From positions 496,001 through 560,000 of the forward strand of contig JACAAK010000002.1 of NCBI GenBank assembly GCA_025093985.1: a stretch of DNA of 64,000 nucleotides, written 5' to 3'. The stretch comes from Calvatia gigantea (Eukaryota; Basidiomycota; Agaricomycetes; Agaricales; Lycoperdaceae). The notes beneath the pieces are model-generated. The model did no database searches, was not told where the DNA came from, and saw only the letters and a list, made by a program, of their open reading frames with translations. Within the stretch, counting starts at the first letter, position 1. Each line of letters begins with the position of its first letter. Position numbers and translations under genes: made by a program. This document shows positions 42,578 to 55,034 of this stretch, piece by piece.

Positions 42578-44108
42578 CTACCTCCTGAAAATGTCCCATT
42601 CTTCCTTCGGCCCCCATCTCGTCACGCCACCTCCTGTCTTCCACCAGCCGGTCCCTGGTTCCACCAAATGCAATCGGGTGTTATACACGAAGTACCTGCG
42701 ACATTCCGCGAAATCCAGCGCCTTTTCCCAAAAAATTGTCATTGGTTCAAGGAAAAGTGCCCCCCTGTGGGTGGTGCTATAATCAAAGAGAAGTTGTCCA
42801 TATCGTTGGGGATCAATGTTCTTTAGCCTGTGAAGTGCAGTAGCCAGGGATGGGAGTAATTGCAAAGGATACCCGAAAATCACCAGCCCGAAAGCCCGAA
42901 CATGGCGCCTGAAGCATAATTCCACAAGATCCACAAACGTTTTGACGTTGCTATAGTCGAGGGAGGGGTGTAAATCGATGATCTCGACATCGGCTAAGGA
43001 GTGCGCGTGCTCAAGAAATTGGGTAAGCAGCGAAGCGTCCCACCAGGTATATTCGACAGTGACACTCAGCAGCTTTAGGTGAACCGTCCGCAACTTCGGT
43101 GCCACTATCGTTTGCACGACATTGGCGACGGTTTTGTCGATCGACAATTTTAGGTTGAGTAAGTTGGGGAATGTGATGACTGGGGTACGGTGGCTACGTC
43201 CTAACCTTCTGTCCGTAAAGCGGCTGATCCGAAGGGCAACCGATTCCGCGTTACGGCAGCGGAGTAACAACTCGATGCCGGCTTCATACGAGACGGCATG
43301 ATTGTCAATGGTCAGGTGTGTGAGGTTCGACCAAGGAATTTCTTCGGTGACAATAGTTCCCTCCAAATCTATCTCGAGGCGCCGAATATTTGCAAAATCG
43401 AAGAGCTTCATAAGGACGTCGGTCGCTACGTAGCTTTTCCCTCTGATTGCCGCTGAGGACAGAATATTATCGGGCACTACGGACAGGTCGAGGGCCAAGA
43501 ACCAATTGAATATCTCCCGATCCAATCGCAGCTCGAGGTGGCTGCACCGCTGTAAATGAGGCAGGAAACACGCAAAAGCGTCAGCTCGGCACCTGGGACG
43601 CTTCCACTCGCCCATGGTCCAGGGATCCTCGAGGTAAAGGGCCAGAGGCAATGAACGAGACTTGTCCAAAAACTCCTGGAGGACGTTCGGCCTCATCTTT
43701 GTATACGGTTTTCTGGACAACGTGACGGTCGAGAGTCTAGTCCAGAAGAACGGGTTGTCGTCGATGATGCTGCGCCAGTAGGAACAAACTTGTCGGAGAG
43801 CGAGAAATGAATAGGCCTCCAGCTTCTGGCGGGCGGAAGGCTGGTCTCTGAAGGAACGGATGTCATCGTCGATACGCTCTTGGAAAATTCGGTCAAGAAG
43901 CTCTCCGGGGAGTTTAGTGATCTGTGGTCCCGCTGGTGGGACATATCTTGCGTCGATACACGCGGGCGCGAGGATGGGCCTGCATTTTAGCTATTGTTGT
44001 CAGTCGAGGCACAAGAGAACAGATGAAGAGCACCCACCTGTGTTTGGCGACTGAGGCCTCGCGGCGGAGGAAAGCGCGAAAAAGCGATTGCCTTGAACCC
44101 GTTCATGT
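42578..44108 (-). CDS. F-box protein
   Basis: The main exon runs without interruption from about 43985 to the stop at 42578-42580. Near its start ITKLPGELLDRIFQE then SFLALRQVCSYWRSIIDD and NPFFW form an F-box, the Skp1-binding motif of SCF ubiquitin ligases. The rest has leucine-rich segments (CSHLELRLD, NLTHLTIDNHA, FPNLLNLKLSI, PKLRTVHLKLLSVT), as in the large basidiomycete F-box family. Upstream, a GTGGGTGC donor and an ATGCAG acceptor bound a short intron at about 43989-44037. A first exon starting near 44108 (MNGFKAIAFSRFPPP) is possible, but its phase does not fit perfectly. Substrate unknown; such genes turn over quickly. Confidence 0.75.
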
Positions 44109-45432
44109 GTGAAGCAATACGAAAAAAAAATTCTCAGGAGTGGAAGGAGAGGAGGACCGGGGGCGTAGGTTGCGTGTGGATGGTATTTTGCTTGCAAGGA
44201 TGCAGTCTTCAACCGAATAAGACCGTTTGCTCCGGTTTGTTTTCGCGGTGGCTAAACCCACAGGTGGAAATTTGATGTTAAGAGGGTCTCACGACCCCCA
44301 CAGGCTGGGCTGGGTAGACACAAAAAATGAATCCCCGACAGGATTACGTGACACTCATGTGCGTTGACCACCCCCATTATTTGGCCTTTTTCGACCCCAC
44401 TTATTGTCTTTCGTCCCAACTATCACCCGCCAAGATTTGAGGGTTAACGAGTCGATTTCTACTGTGACTGTGCATTGAACGACGACTGAGGTAGAGTTCA
44501 TCCTCACAGGAAAGGAATCCCCTGACTGAAGATGCTATAACAGCCCCGGAATACGTCTCGTCCTACCCAGTTCTCAAAGTCGCCGTGGTTCAAGGACAGG
44601 CTTAAGTGCGTGTACCACCTTGACTGGCTCTCTCATGACTGAAGAAATTGCTAGCCCGGTACACTTTGTCCTAGTCTCCTAGAAAAGGCTAAAGATACGG
44701 CAAGTCCTTGAACAGGGCCAAGACGCGGAATCCCTGTGAATCGAGCGTGGCAGACACCACTTCCAATACCTCACCACCAGCCTTTTGAACAATGGTGTCC
44801 TTGATTCACGCGCCAGTACAAATGAGCTATCAGGTATTCGCAAGTCCGGTGAAGTGTCCAAGGGTTAGTACCGCATGGCTAGACACAAACCATTCTTTTG
44901 ATTGGCCTTTAAGCTTCATTGTTCATAATTAAATCGTCGATGTGACAATCACAAAAGCTGTTTACTGCATTTGGGTTGAATATCACTCCCGCAGATCTTG
45001 TACCCACCCAACCTCTCCATCCACCGAACCGCAAGGTGCCACCCCCGACAACCCAAAGGCAATGCAAACGCTGGTCCTGATCGCTCGCTTGGGTTCAGAT
45101 GCCACTACACAAACTTACAGTAGCCCAGATATCTCATACTCGCGGTGTTTTATTGCAGCAGAACGAGACATGCACATCCGTGATGTAGACGGAGATATCA
45201 GACCTACACTGATATTCGGAGAAGTTGGATCCGAAGGATGTGCGTGGTGCTTCCCGGAATTCTACTTTCGAATCAGGACCTTCATCACCTTCATGCCTCG
45301 CATCAGACGGAACTGACTTATAACCTCCTCTTCGACAATGCTATCAGACTAGGAATGTAGCACCGTCAGTTACAGCTACCCCTTGGCTACCAGAAGTTCC
45401 AAAACGTCCTGGCATAGATAATGTCATGCGGT
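44109..45432. other. Intergenic, no gene recognised
   Basis: Frames at 44679-44861 (minus) and 44942-45316 (plus) show no family motif and no convincing splice sites. Confidence 0.35.
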
Positions 45433-48400
45433 CTACAACGAAACACCCGTTATGATATAGTTTACGAGGGGCGTATCCGCGACACAGGAGTCCCAGAGGT
45501 CTTCCCTCCTGATAACTGCACAATACCCCGATTCCCTATTTCCTAAAACTATCACTTTCGTTTGAGGTGCAATCTCAAAACAACGACGAAGTTCACGCAT
45601 CCGTATAATGTATTTTTGAGGAATTTTATAGCCCTTGGGTAAATTTTCAGAGTTTGTCACAAGCGAGGGCCATGAGAGTAACTTACATTTTTGTTCAAGT
45701 GAATATGGTCATACCGAATGCTGAGATATGTAGCAGAAATATTGACTGTATCCCAGTCAACGCCCAGAGATACAAGGGTAGTCCAAGACAGAAATCCCCT
45801 TCTGCTTAATTCCTGCAATGTGCGTTTCTATTATTCGAAATTAGGACATGAAATTTCAAGAAAAATACAAAAACTTTACCCCCGATTTTGACGGCCAGTG
45901 AACGTCAAAAATGTGCCTAATAATCTTCCAGGCATTTTCCACAATCTTAACCGTGTTCAAGTTCTCCAGAAGAAGTTGAAAATGAGCGTCTGGTAGGAAG
46001 CATTGTACTTTGTAGAACGATGCATAAACACCACCTGATGAAATATCGCCCTCGAAGACGTTGCACAAGCAATTCGATACGAATCTCCCTGGTAGGTCCA
46101 CATGTTCTTCACTGGGCCAGGATGACGACGTGACTGGTTCTACCGGGGTTGGTTGAGGTTAGTTGTTGCTCGGCTGATAATTAACTTACTGGAAGAGAAC
46201 TGAGCTTGCGCAGTACGAACAGTACCTTGAAACAACTCGGTCGCAATGAATTGTTTATCAATAAAGTATTCATGTGATCGAGAGGAATCCTCCAGGAAAT
46301 CTCGGAAAGATGCATGGTAGAAGCGGGGCCTAGTTCGACCGATATCCTCGCCTTCAGGAAAATACAAAACAGAATGTAGGTAGCGTAGAGCAGTGACAGC
46401 TGCATCTCTTGTAACGTCCAAATGAATGCAGGTTTGACGAAAGTCACAATCCGAAACATCAACGTGATACTGTTCGAGGAATATAAAGCTCCCAACAAGC
46501 TGTTTTGTGACCTGAAGCACGCTGAAAGGTATTTTCGAAAGATTTCGACATAGATTGCGTCGAGGGAAGCAAGGGGGTTTTCTCCGTTCCCAGTTAGAGG
46601 TATCTTTGAAATGGCGGATAGAACACGGCCCAATTGTGCGATTGGATTCCCGACCCGAGGATCATCAATAAAGCGGATAATGACTTGTGCAAAAATAAAG
46701 AGACCCAGTGCTGTATTTGCGATCTTGAGGAAGTGGTTGCTATCCGGCCAGAGTGATTCACGGATATGGTCGGGGTAATTCTGACGGATTTTTGTGAATT
46801 CTTGGTGCAAGAATATCTCGACGTCGCGACAGGCTTCATCGGAATCAACTGGAATGGCCTCTTCCCAAAAGCTGGGGACGACATCTGGCTCCGAAAACAC
46901 AGCCTTCAAATGAGTCTCTGGGCGGCTCGCGATAACCCAAATGAGCGGTGCTGTGGGGTATTGTAGGACAAAGTTGCTGATCAAACGCACAATGTCGCAC
47001 TGGACACGATCGCTATGGCGGATGTTGTTGGGGTCACCCCCACACTCGTCCAAGCCATCAAGGGCAATAACCCAGACCTCTGAGAGACTCCGAATCGCCC
47101 TGCGAGCGAATGGTTCCGTGATGAGCATCCGGAATTGCTCGCTCATGGCCTTCTTGAGCGAGTCAGGATCAGCATGCATAAGTTCTAAAATGTAATTCTT
47201 GTATAGAGGGTCCTGGACGGCAAATCGGTACGCGAGGGTAGGAAGGACCTCAAGTGGGTTGGTGCGGCCGTTTGGCCGGGAGAAGAAGAAACTAGCACCC
47301 AGCCGCTGTGTCTCGGATAGGCTCTCGGAAAGCGTTTGGACAATGGCGGATTTGCCTACACCCGCGGGCCCTCTCAGCCACAGCAATTTCTTCTCCGGCT
47401 GAGGAGTTCTCAGCCACTTATTTGCCCTCCGGATGATGGATGTGCGAGTGCCTGGATGACAACGAGGTGGATCGCGGGCAGAAGAATCGTACTCAGCATC
47501 TAACATAGCATACCCCTTGAGCCACCACAACGCTATTGTTGGTGTTTCAGAGGTCAGAGGTGAGAGACATGCTAGCTGATCGATTGACCACAGAGTACTC
47601 ACCGTGCTCGGAACGGTCGTCTTGTAGGTAGACTTGTTGTGTGCCGATCATGTTGGAGTCATTGAATACTAATTGGTGCGCATTTGCGAAAAACGACCCA
47701 TAGTCATTTTGCCTCGCAATGAAATCACCTGTCGAACACTTAGCTGGGCTGCCAAGTAGTGCGCTGATGAGATCTACTACCTTCGGCTTGCTCCAGCCCC
47801 TGTGGCGTGTCGGCGACGGAGAGCACTCCTGCACTTAACGGACCTTGAATAATAAAGTCAACATAACATAGTTTGGTTGGCCTTGGGAAGTGAAACCCAC
47901 TTTGTTGAATGTGTCGTTGACCGCTCCTACTCATGTTGGAAGCTGCGCCAGGATTGGGAGGGGGCGTTAAGATTGCAATTCAGCCAAGGGCTTATGTGTC
48001 TTACCCCTTCGTAGGTTTGGCGACGACCCGACAACCATCTTGGATTGTCGCCTTGGAGGCCCGGGAGGCGCCTGGGGAGGGTCTCGCTTCTGCGTTGGTC
48101 CCATCCGGGGGTCTGTTAGTTACGTTGTGCAAAAGACATTAAGTACCACACCTGATCTCCCGACATGCTTGCCTGTAGATAAGGATCAGAGTACTGATTG
48201 TGATTCAAAAGCTTCGCAACATTGATCGGGTGGGGCATTTCAATTTGGGACTTTTCTTGGGGCGAATAATACTGGATTCCTTGAATATCGATGCCCTTGC
48301 GAGTCATGTTCGGAGTACAGTCCGAAGACGACTGGAGCCTTGTAGTCTGCGGACGCGATTAACTGGCGCAGCTTTGCGAATAGTTACAATGCCTCACCTG

Positions 48401-48571
48401 GTTTCTCGGTGGTACCGGTTCGGAGTGGGAGTCTGAGCTGGTTTCGAGGGATCGCCTGTCGGGTGACTGAGACCCAACGAGCTGTGCATGAGCTATGGAG
48501 GCTGAAGCAGGGGGGATTGTTTCGGCCACCCGTTTTTGCGGGTTTGAAGGCCCCAGATGGCTAGGTATCAT
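45433..48571 (-). CDS. NACHT-domain NTPase (NLR-like), with frameshift
   Basis: A STAND P-loop NTPase of the kind expanded in Agaricomycetes. N-terminal exons (48571 down to 47600) give disordered text, then NDYGSFFANAHQLVFND, and the linker EYDSSARDPPRCHPGTR precedes the NTPase. The NACHT domain has Walker A LRGPAGVGKSAIVQTL, Walker B WVIALDGLDECGG and WVIASRPETHL as sensor. It is followed by helical text WPDSNHFLKIANTALGLFIF and LASLDAIYVEIF. At 46532-46535 a run of four T (A on the coding strand) appears one base short. The frame ends soon after, while the expected continuation (VLQVTKQLVGSFIFLEQ, VTALRYLHSVLYFP, RFYHASFRDFLED) lies in the next frame. C-terminal exons continue to 45433 without WD40 or ankyrin repeats. 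A role in non-self recognition is inferred from the family. Confidence 0.8.
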
Positions 48572-49429
48572 GGTGTAGGACTTGAAAGGTTGAGCTGTGG
48601 AGAGCCGGAGCCGTTATTGGATACAATACTTTGACAGGGTGCGTGGTTTGCACATGGCCCTGAACTGACGCTGCGCAGACGCGCTTTGTGAGGACAACAC
48701 GAACCTTTTATGGCTGAGGTTTTGGGCGGACATCTTCTTTCTTATCCATTCTTATGTGCCTCTCAGATCTCCCTCCTCTCCCATCACATTAAACTCGCTA
48801 CAATAATAAAGCTGGTACCTCGCACATTTCATACTCTTATCTCACCAAAGCTCTCAATTGTTCGTCTCTTCAATATTTTAATACTCGTGTGCAGTCCCTG
48901 GGGTGCCCAGTAGTCAAGTAATGGCTAGTTTCACAAGGTTTGTCTGGCGCAAGTTGGGTGAGAACGCGTGACACTCGCAATCGATAAGCCTTTCACCCAC
49001 TGTTGTAGAAATTGGATCATGCTGCTCCGGAATATCATACTACACGGAAGAAATACAGGGAAAAAACCCAATGTAAGTAATGAAGAGTATAAATGAAACG
49101 AATATGGAACGAGTGATGCCAGGATATGATGAGCAATGACGAAGGATGAAAGAGAAACCCTGGAACGAATGTCGTCCGGGACTCAAAGAGACGATAGGAG
49201 TAGTAAGAATATAGAGAGCAATGATGATGACGAAAAGATGAAAAGTATAAAATAGGGATATACAGGCAACGAGGCCGTTTTTTCCGTTCGCCCTTCACAA
49301 ACAAACAATGAACCCAAAAACAAAAGATTCTTGTATGCTTTCGACTCTTGTGTGAGTTTTTTTATCCTTCTTTCAACGTGTCCAATTATTCTCCCCGGAC
49401 GAACGCTGACGACGAACGTTCGTACTCCT
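48572..49429. other. Intergenic, no gene recognised
   Basis: It holds the upstream region of the NACHT gene and the 3' region of the acetolactate synthase gene. No supported feature was seen. Confidence 0.4.
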
Positions 49430-51755
49430 TCACGCCTTGTTTGCCAGTACGGGGTGGAGCAACTGCTCGTGCAGAGCCTTGCCAGCAGGGACCTACACAA
49501 CACGCCACAACAACAGTCAGCATTCACCCCCGTCACCAGGAAAATATACGGAAAGGACGCACCATAGGGAATACATGCTCATTCTTCTCGACGATACATT
49601 CCATCACGATAGGTTTGTTGTTATCGTACTCCAGGAATTCCTTCATCTTCGCCGGGAGTTCTTCCGCATTGTGACACCGGATAGCGTGGACGCCCATTGC
49701 TTTGGCAAGTAAGACAAAATCGGGGTTGGTCATTTCAGTATGGGAGTAGCGCTTCTCGTAGAAGAGATCTGTAAAGGGTACCGTTAGCACATATCGCGAG
49801 TAGGTAAAAGGGCTGGGATAGGCGTACCTTGCCATTGCACTACCATACCCTGGAATTCATTGTTCAAGATGAGGACCTTGACGCCGATGTTGAACTGTGA
49901 GGCAGTGGCGAGTTCCATGGCAGTCATGCTGAACGAAGCATCGCCGTCAATGTCAACGACGGTTTTGTTAGGAGCGGCAACCTTGGCGCCGATGGCAGCT
50001 GGCAGTCCAAAGCCCATTGTCTACGAATGAAAAAAAGACCTGATGAGCACCGCATCGTAGACGGTACTGAGGAGGAAAGCACTGACCCCGAGACCACCGG
50101 AAGTAACCATCGACCTCGGGTGTCTCCATCGGTAATGTTGCGCAGCCCACATCTGATGCTGCCCAACACCGGTAGAGACAACAACCTGATCCTTCTTCTC
50201 AGCACACTGCCTATCCAACTCCTCTATAACCTCCTGCGGCTTCATCTTCTCCCCCTTCTTACTCTTTTCATACACAAACGGATATTTCGACTTCCATTGT
50301 TGAATATCCTTGAACCAGGCCTCTCTCGGGGCATGCTCGATCATCGGCACGAGCGCAGCCAAGTTGGTCGTCACGTCTCCCAGAATCGGAATAGAAGCAT
50401 CAATGACCTTGTTAATATTCTTCGGTTGAATCTCGAAGTGGATGATTCCACCACGACCTTGAGCAGCAGCGGCCCTGGCAGCAGGCGCAAACGAATCAAC
50501 CTTGCCGGTGACACGATCATCGAAACGTCCGCCAAGGGCGATGATCACATCGGCTTGTTGCATTGCGAGATTGGCGTAAGCGCTACCGTGCATACCGAGC
50601 ATATGTAGCGAGCGCGGGTCTGTTTCGTCGAATGCGCCGAGACCATGTAGGGTGGTGCACACTGGGATATTGCCCTTTTCGACTAACTTTTTTAGGAAGG
50701 CCGGGCCGTGGGGTGAAGAGATGACACCGTGACCGGCGTAGATCACAGGTTTTTGAGCTTGGTTGATTAAAGTTGCTGCTTGTTTGATAGATTGAAGATC
50801 AGTCGGGGCCTCAAGCATTTGTAGAGGGTTGGAGGGGAGGCCGAGGTTGACGCCGGGGGTGGTAGCTTTGTAGGGGAGGGGAGTGCGGAGGATACCAGCC
50901 GTGACGTCTTTAGGTAGGTCAACGAGAACAGGACCAGGTCTGCCAGAAGCGGCGATCTTGAAAGCTTCATTGATACGTCGAGGAAGTTCAGCGATATCTT
51001 TCACCATGACATTCCATTTTGTGCAACTCCGTGAGATGCCAACGACATCAGCTTCTTGGAAGGCATCAGAACCGATAGCAGAGGTGGCCACCTGGCCAGT
51101 GAATACAACGAGGGGAACACCATCGCTCAAGGCGTCTTGCATCGGCGTGACCACGTTTGTGGCGCCAGGGCCAGAGGTCACAAGGACAACACCCGGCTTG
51201 CCAGATACACGGGCGTAGCCCTCTGCCATGTGACCAGCACCCTGTTCATGACGAGGGAGGACAAAGTCAAAGTGGGGGGACTTGTAGATAGCATCGAAAA
51301 CGGGGAGGATGGCACCTCCGGGGTAGCCAAAAATATGTTTGACACCGTGCCGAAGCATCATCTCGTGGAAGATCTGACCGCCGGAGAGGCCGACAAAAGT
51401 GTGATCCAGCGGAAGATTGGGTGCTGGTCCGGGGCCGGTGATGTGGGAGGGCGGCAGACGCACATTGTTCGGCGTGGGGATTTGCTGGAACCCGGGCGCT
51501 GGATTAGGACGACTTTGGAAGGACGATAAGTCGGTTGTAGAAATATGGGGATAAAATAGAACGAACGTACATAGGAGGTGCAGGAGTGGCATTAGACGCA
51601 GTTGTGCGACTTATGTGGCGAGCATGTTCGCGCACTCTTGATTTCGCCTCGACCATTGCCGAGCCTGTGATGGCGACTGTTGAACGGCAGCGAACGAAGG
51701 CTGCTGGGTTCTTTTGGTTTGCTGGGACGCGGATACGAGCAGCAGGGAGAGCCAT
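49430..51755 (-). CDS. ILV2: Acetolactate synthase catalytic subunit, mitochondrial
   Basis: A thiamine-diphosphate enzyme that condenses pyruvate (or pyruvate with 2-oxobutyrate) in the first common step of valine, leucine and isoleucine synthesis. The start at 51755 ([14 protein letters not shown]) opens an Arg/Ala/Ser-rich mitochondrial presequence. An intron at about 51512-51570 joins PAPP to [15 protein letters not shown]. The N-domain has [16 protein letters not shown] and [19 protein letters not shown] with the catalytic Glu, then GPGATN and [14 protein letters not shown]. The middle FAD domain includes [10 protein letters not shown]. After an intron ending near 50020 follows [17 protein letters not shown] and the ThDP/Mg motif [15 protein letters not shown] to [13 protein letters not shown] further intron, [18 protein letters not shown], a last intron and [16 protein letters not shown] end at stop 49430-49432. 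All motifs are intact and the length is normal. Confidence 0.96.
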
Positions 51756-54700
51756 GGTTGTTGTTTCTGGCCGACAACGACCAACTGGCCTACAAGGGAG
51801 TGGGGTGGAGGATGGTCGAAAGTTTTGAGGGTTGCCAATCGCTTCTGGCCTTTTTCCATCAAGTCTTTGACTCATTTTACACAGTCCGATTGGTCCTCGG
51901 CCGACTCCAACAGTCACGTGACCATCCCGCTATCTTTTGCACATCAAGCTCAAACTTCAGACACTCAAAGTTCTGGCCTTCTATTTCCCAGCTTCCAACC
52001 AATGCAATATCAGGCTCTTAATACAGACTTCTGCCCCTCTTCTTTTCGTCCAGCGATTCCTGGTTGTCGACACCCAATACACTGGAAAAGACAAAAGAAC
52101 TAAGGTGTGAGATACTGTACATACCCAAGGCCGACGGAACCACTCATACTGAATAATCATCCGTAATTGCCTGTCACTCTCCTGATCCTGCTGCTACTTC
52201 CTGAGAATCAAACATCATAGGACCGACAGAGAACCACCCGACCTGTACTCTACGATATACCTCTCTCCTATCGTTCGGAATCATCAAACCTCTCTAGAAG
52301 CACCAGTCACACCCCATGCCACACTCATCATTCAACCATCTGTCGCCTTCTCATACCCAGCCCAGTCCCAGAAGTGATAGCGAAACTCACATGGAACACC
52401 CTTCCCCTGCCGTCTTGTTCGTCCGCTCGACTTTCTGTATGCCTCCGTACGCGCAATTTTTCTCGTCAACGGGAAGGTTTACAATGGCAATCAGGTGAAG
52501 TAGACGATAGTGTTGAAGGAATTCGGTAGACTCCCCCCTTCAGAAAAGAGTCCAATGCGCCTGAGCCTCTCGGAGTATTGAGGTGACAAGCCGCGCGAGG
52601 GGGATACAGCCGAGTTGATGGTTAAGTCACCCCTGAACAAACAACAATCTTATCTACGTCTTCATAAATCACCCATTTGTGCCTGCACCACCCCAACTTC
52701 GAACATGATGACTCTAATGACCAATAGGTTCTGGCACCTGTATCCATTGTTTGGCCACCGAACCAAAAGGCCTGACCCGTCTGGCCAATCTTAACCAGAA
52801 AAATGTACCCAATGCAAATCATCTCAACGTATTTACGGATAGAACCCTAGAAGATGGATCGCATGCCTTTCATAGATTGCCTACGGCTGCAAAGAAACAC
52901 CCTGTCCGCTGGTGCAGTTTGCAGCGTCTCGTGTGTTGGGGTTGATTATTACAACCCCCTCCCGCCCGACTCGCAATTGAACTGGAACGCCACACGGATC
53001 CTTGACTTGGCTGCTGCGCTTTCACTGTTGACCTTACCCCCTCCCTGTTGTTTTGTCGACGTATCATTCAAATCCTTGGACAGGACGGAACCGAAAAGTT
53101 TATGTTCGTAACTTCTGGTCAGCCGACTCGGAATTAATGATGACAGTCTGGGGTTTACACCGGAATAAGGAGGACAGAAGGTGAAGATATGTTTGGAGAA
53201 GCCGGAACCCCAATTAGGAAGGTAACAAAGGAACGAGTTGGAGATAGATCTTCACGACGACTCGACCTCCGGAGTCTCAATATCCGCCCAGATCTATGTG
53301 CCCCTGTGAAGCCGACGTAGACACCACACGACGACCTTTCAATAGAAGTATATTTCGCAATCAACAGGAAGAAAGTATCGAAAGCTACTATGACAGACGG
53401 TGAGGGAGCGGCCTTGCTGGCTATGATGTTTCTGTGATATACATTGTATTTCTGACATCAACCTTGGAAGGCACGGAAGATTGTCGCGCCCGTCCATCCT
53501 GCCACCTCTCTGATAGGAAAACCCGCGCATCTTTCCTGCCTCGCTTTACTCGAATTCATTTCCACCTTCCGCGGACGCTCAAGAACGCAGGTGGAGCATC
53601 TAATTTCTACCCCAACAATCCCGTTCCGGTCGCATGTCTAAGGATACAGCAATATTTGTCCAACATGCTCTTGACTTCCGACACACAATTCCGACGAGCT
53701 GGCCGAACGCCGGACCCGGTGATGACGAGAACAATACGCACTGGAGGCGACCATTCGGCCTCCGGAAAATAAGTCGAAGGGAGTACAAACTTAAGCTAAT
53801 GCAATATTTACCTGTAGATCGCATTAAGTGCGTCGACTTCGAAACGAAATATGTTTCCCCTTGGCACGCTGCCGGACCGGCAACGGTATAGGTTTTTGAA
53901 CGGGGAAGTTCCCACAGTCAAAAATATTGTGGACATTGCCTTTTTCAATGCTTCGCAACGATTGCCTCTGTCTTGTATTCGACTTCTTGATGCTGCCATC
54001 AAGTCATTGGCCGGAAATTACGAACAGCGACAAATAAGTGTGGGTCATCTTACATGCTGGCGCTTGATTCAACCTGCCGTGATATCTGCGGGTCTCGGTC
54101 TCCCACCACCTTTCTCATCTGCGACAATTGAAGGGACGTATGTACCGCTATAGACATGACAAGTATATGTTTCCGTTGCTGGAGGGGGATTACGGCTTGC
54201 CTAACATGACGACGTTTATCAGTGTTGGGGTCGACCCTCGTCTTCCACCTGAGTCCTGGCAACCATCTGGGTTGCCGTTGCTTATTAGACGCTCGAATTG
54301 TGGAAGCTTTGGAAAAAACATCCCCCGATTGGACGAAGTTGTTGATGAGAGTTCTCATCAGCCCCGACATGTGTAAGGCTGCACACTCCTCGTTCCAATC
54401 GGTTTTGACAAGAGACCGACTGGCGGAGGCCATATGTTACACATGTTCATTTCTTTTTCCATAAAGCCACCCAGCCGCCTCAAGATTCCGAAGAAACGCC
54501 ACCACGAATAATATGCCCCAAGCCTATACCACAATCAACTGGGAGTATTCCCATGGGGACATCTTGTTCGGCTTGGTCCCAATTAGCTTTTAGTCCTGCC
54601 AGTATGTACGTTGTTTGCCCCCAACCTTATTCCAATCAACTCATATCTTCCGCTCCTTTGCCGATTTATCATTTTTGATGGACAGGCAGCAGAGAACATG

Positions 54701-55034
54701 TCATCGAATTAGGAACCCCAAAACCACATCCGTGGATAATGCCTTGATTCTGGCGCTCAGATGGGGGCCTCGGCGCGGGCGCCTAATATATTTACGTACG
54801 AAAGTTTGATCCCATCCATTATCAAAAAGGTCTGATGAACTAATTTCGGTATAGCTCAGCGTCTTTTCGGGCCATTGAAGCTTTCGCGAAGCAATTACTG
54901 GAAGACATTGCCGTGATACATGGAGCTAAATTTAACTGGTTACATGAGGGTGAGGCCTGTCGAAAGAATGAGAACTTAGATATAACCTGGGCTCGGTCGC
55001 CTTGCAGAGTTCTCTTTCCCATCCCCAACAAAAC
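51756..55034. other. Long stretch without a confident gene
   Basis: About 3.3 kb upstream of acetolactate synthase. Plus-strand text at 53851-54153 (GEVPTVKNIVDIAFFNASQR, CIRLLDAAIKSLAGNYEQRQ) is protein-like but ends quickly and connects to nothing recognised. It may be a decayed gene or transposon fragment. Other frames look random. No RNA gene was found. Confidence 0.4.

Noticed and set aside
44942..45316. Plus-strand gene upstream of the NACHT gene
   Set aside because: No recognisable domain and no plausible promoter or introns.
52316..53160. Gene upstream of acetolactate synthase on the plus strand
   Set aside because: Several short frames without continuity; phrases look random when joined.
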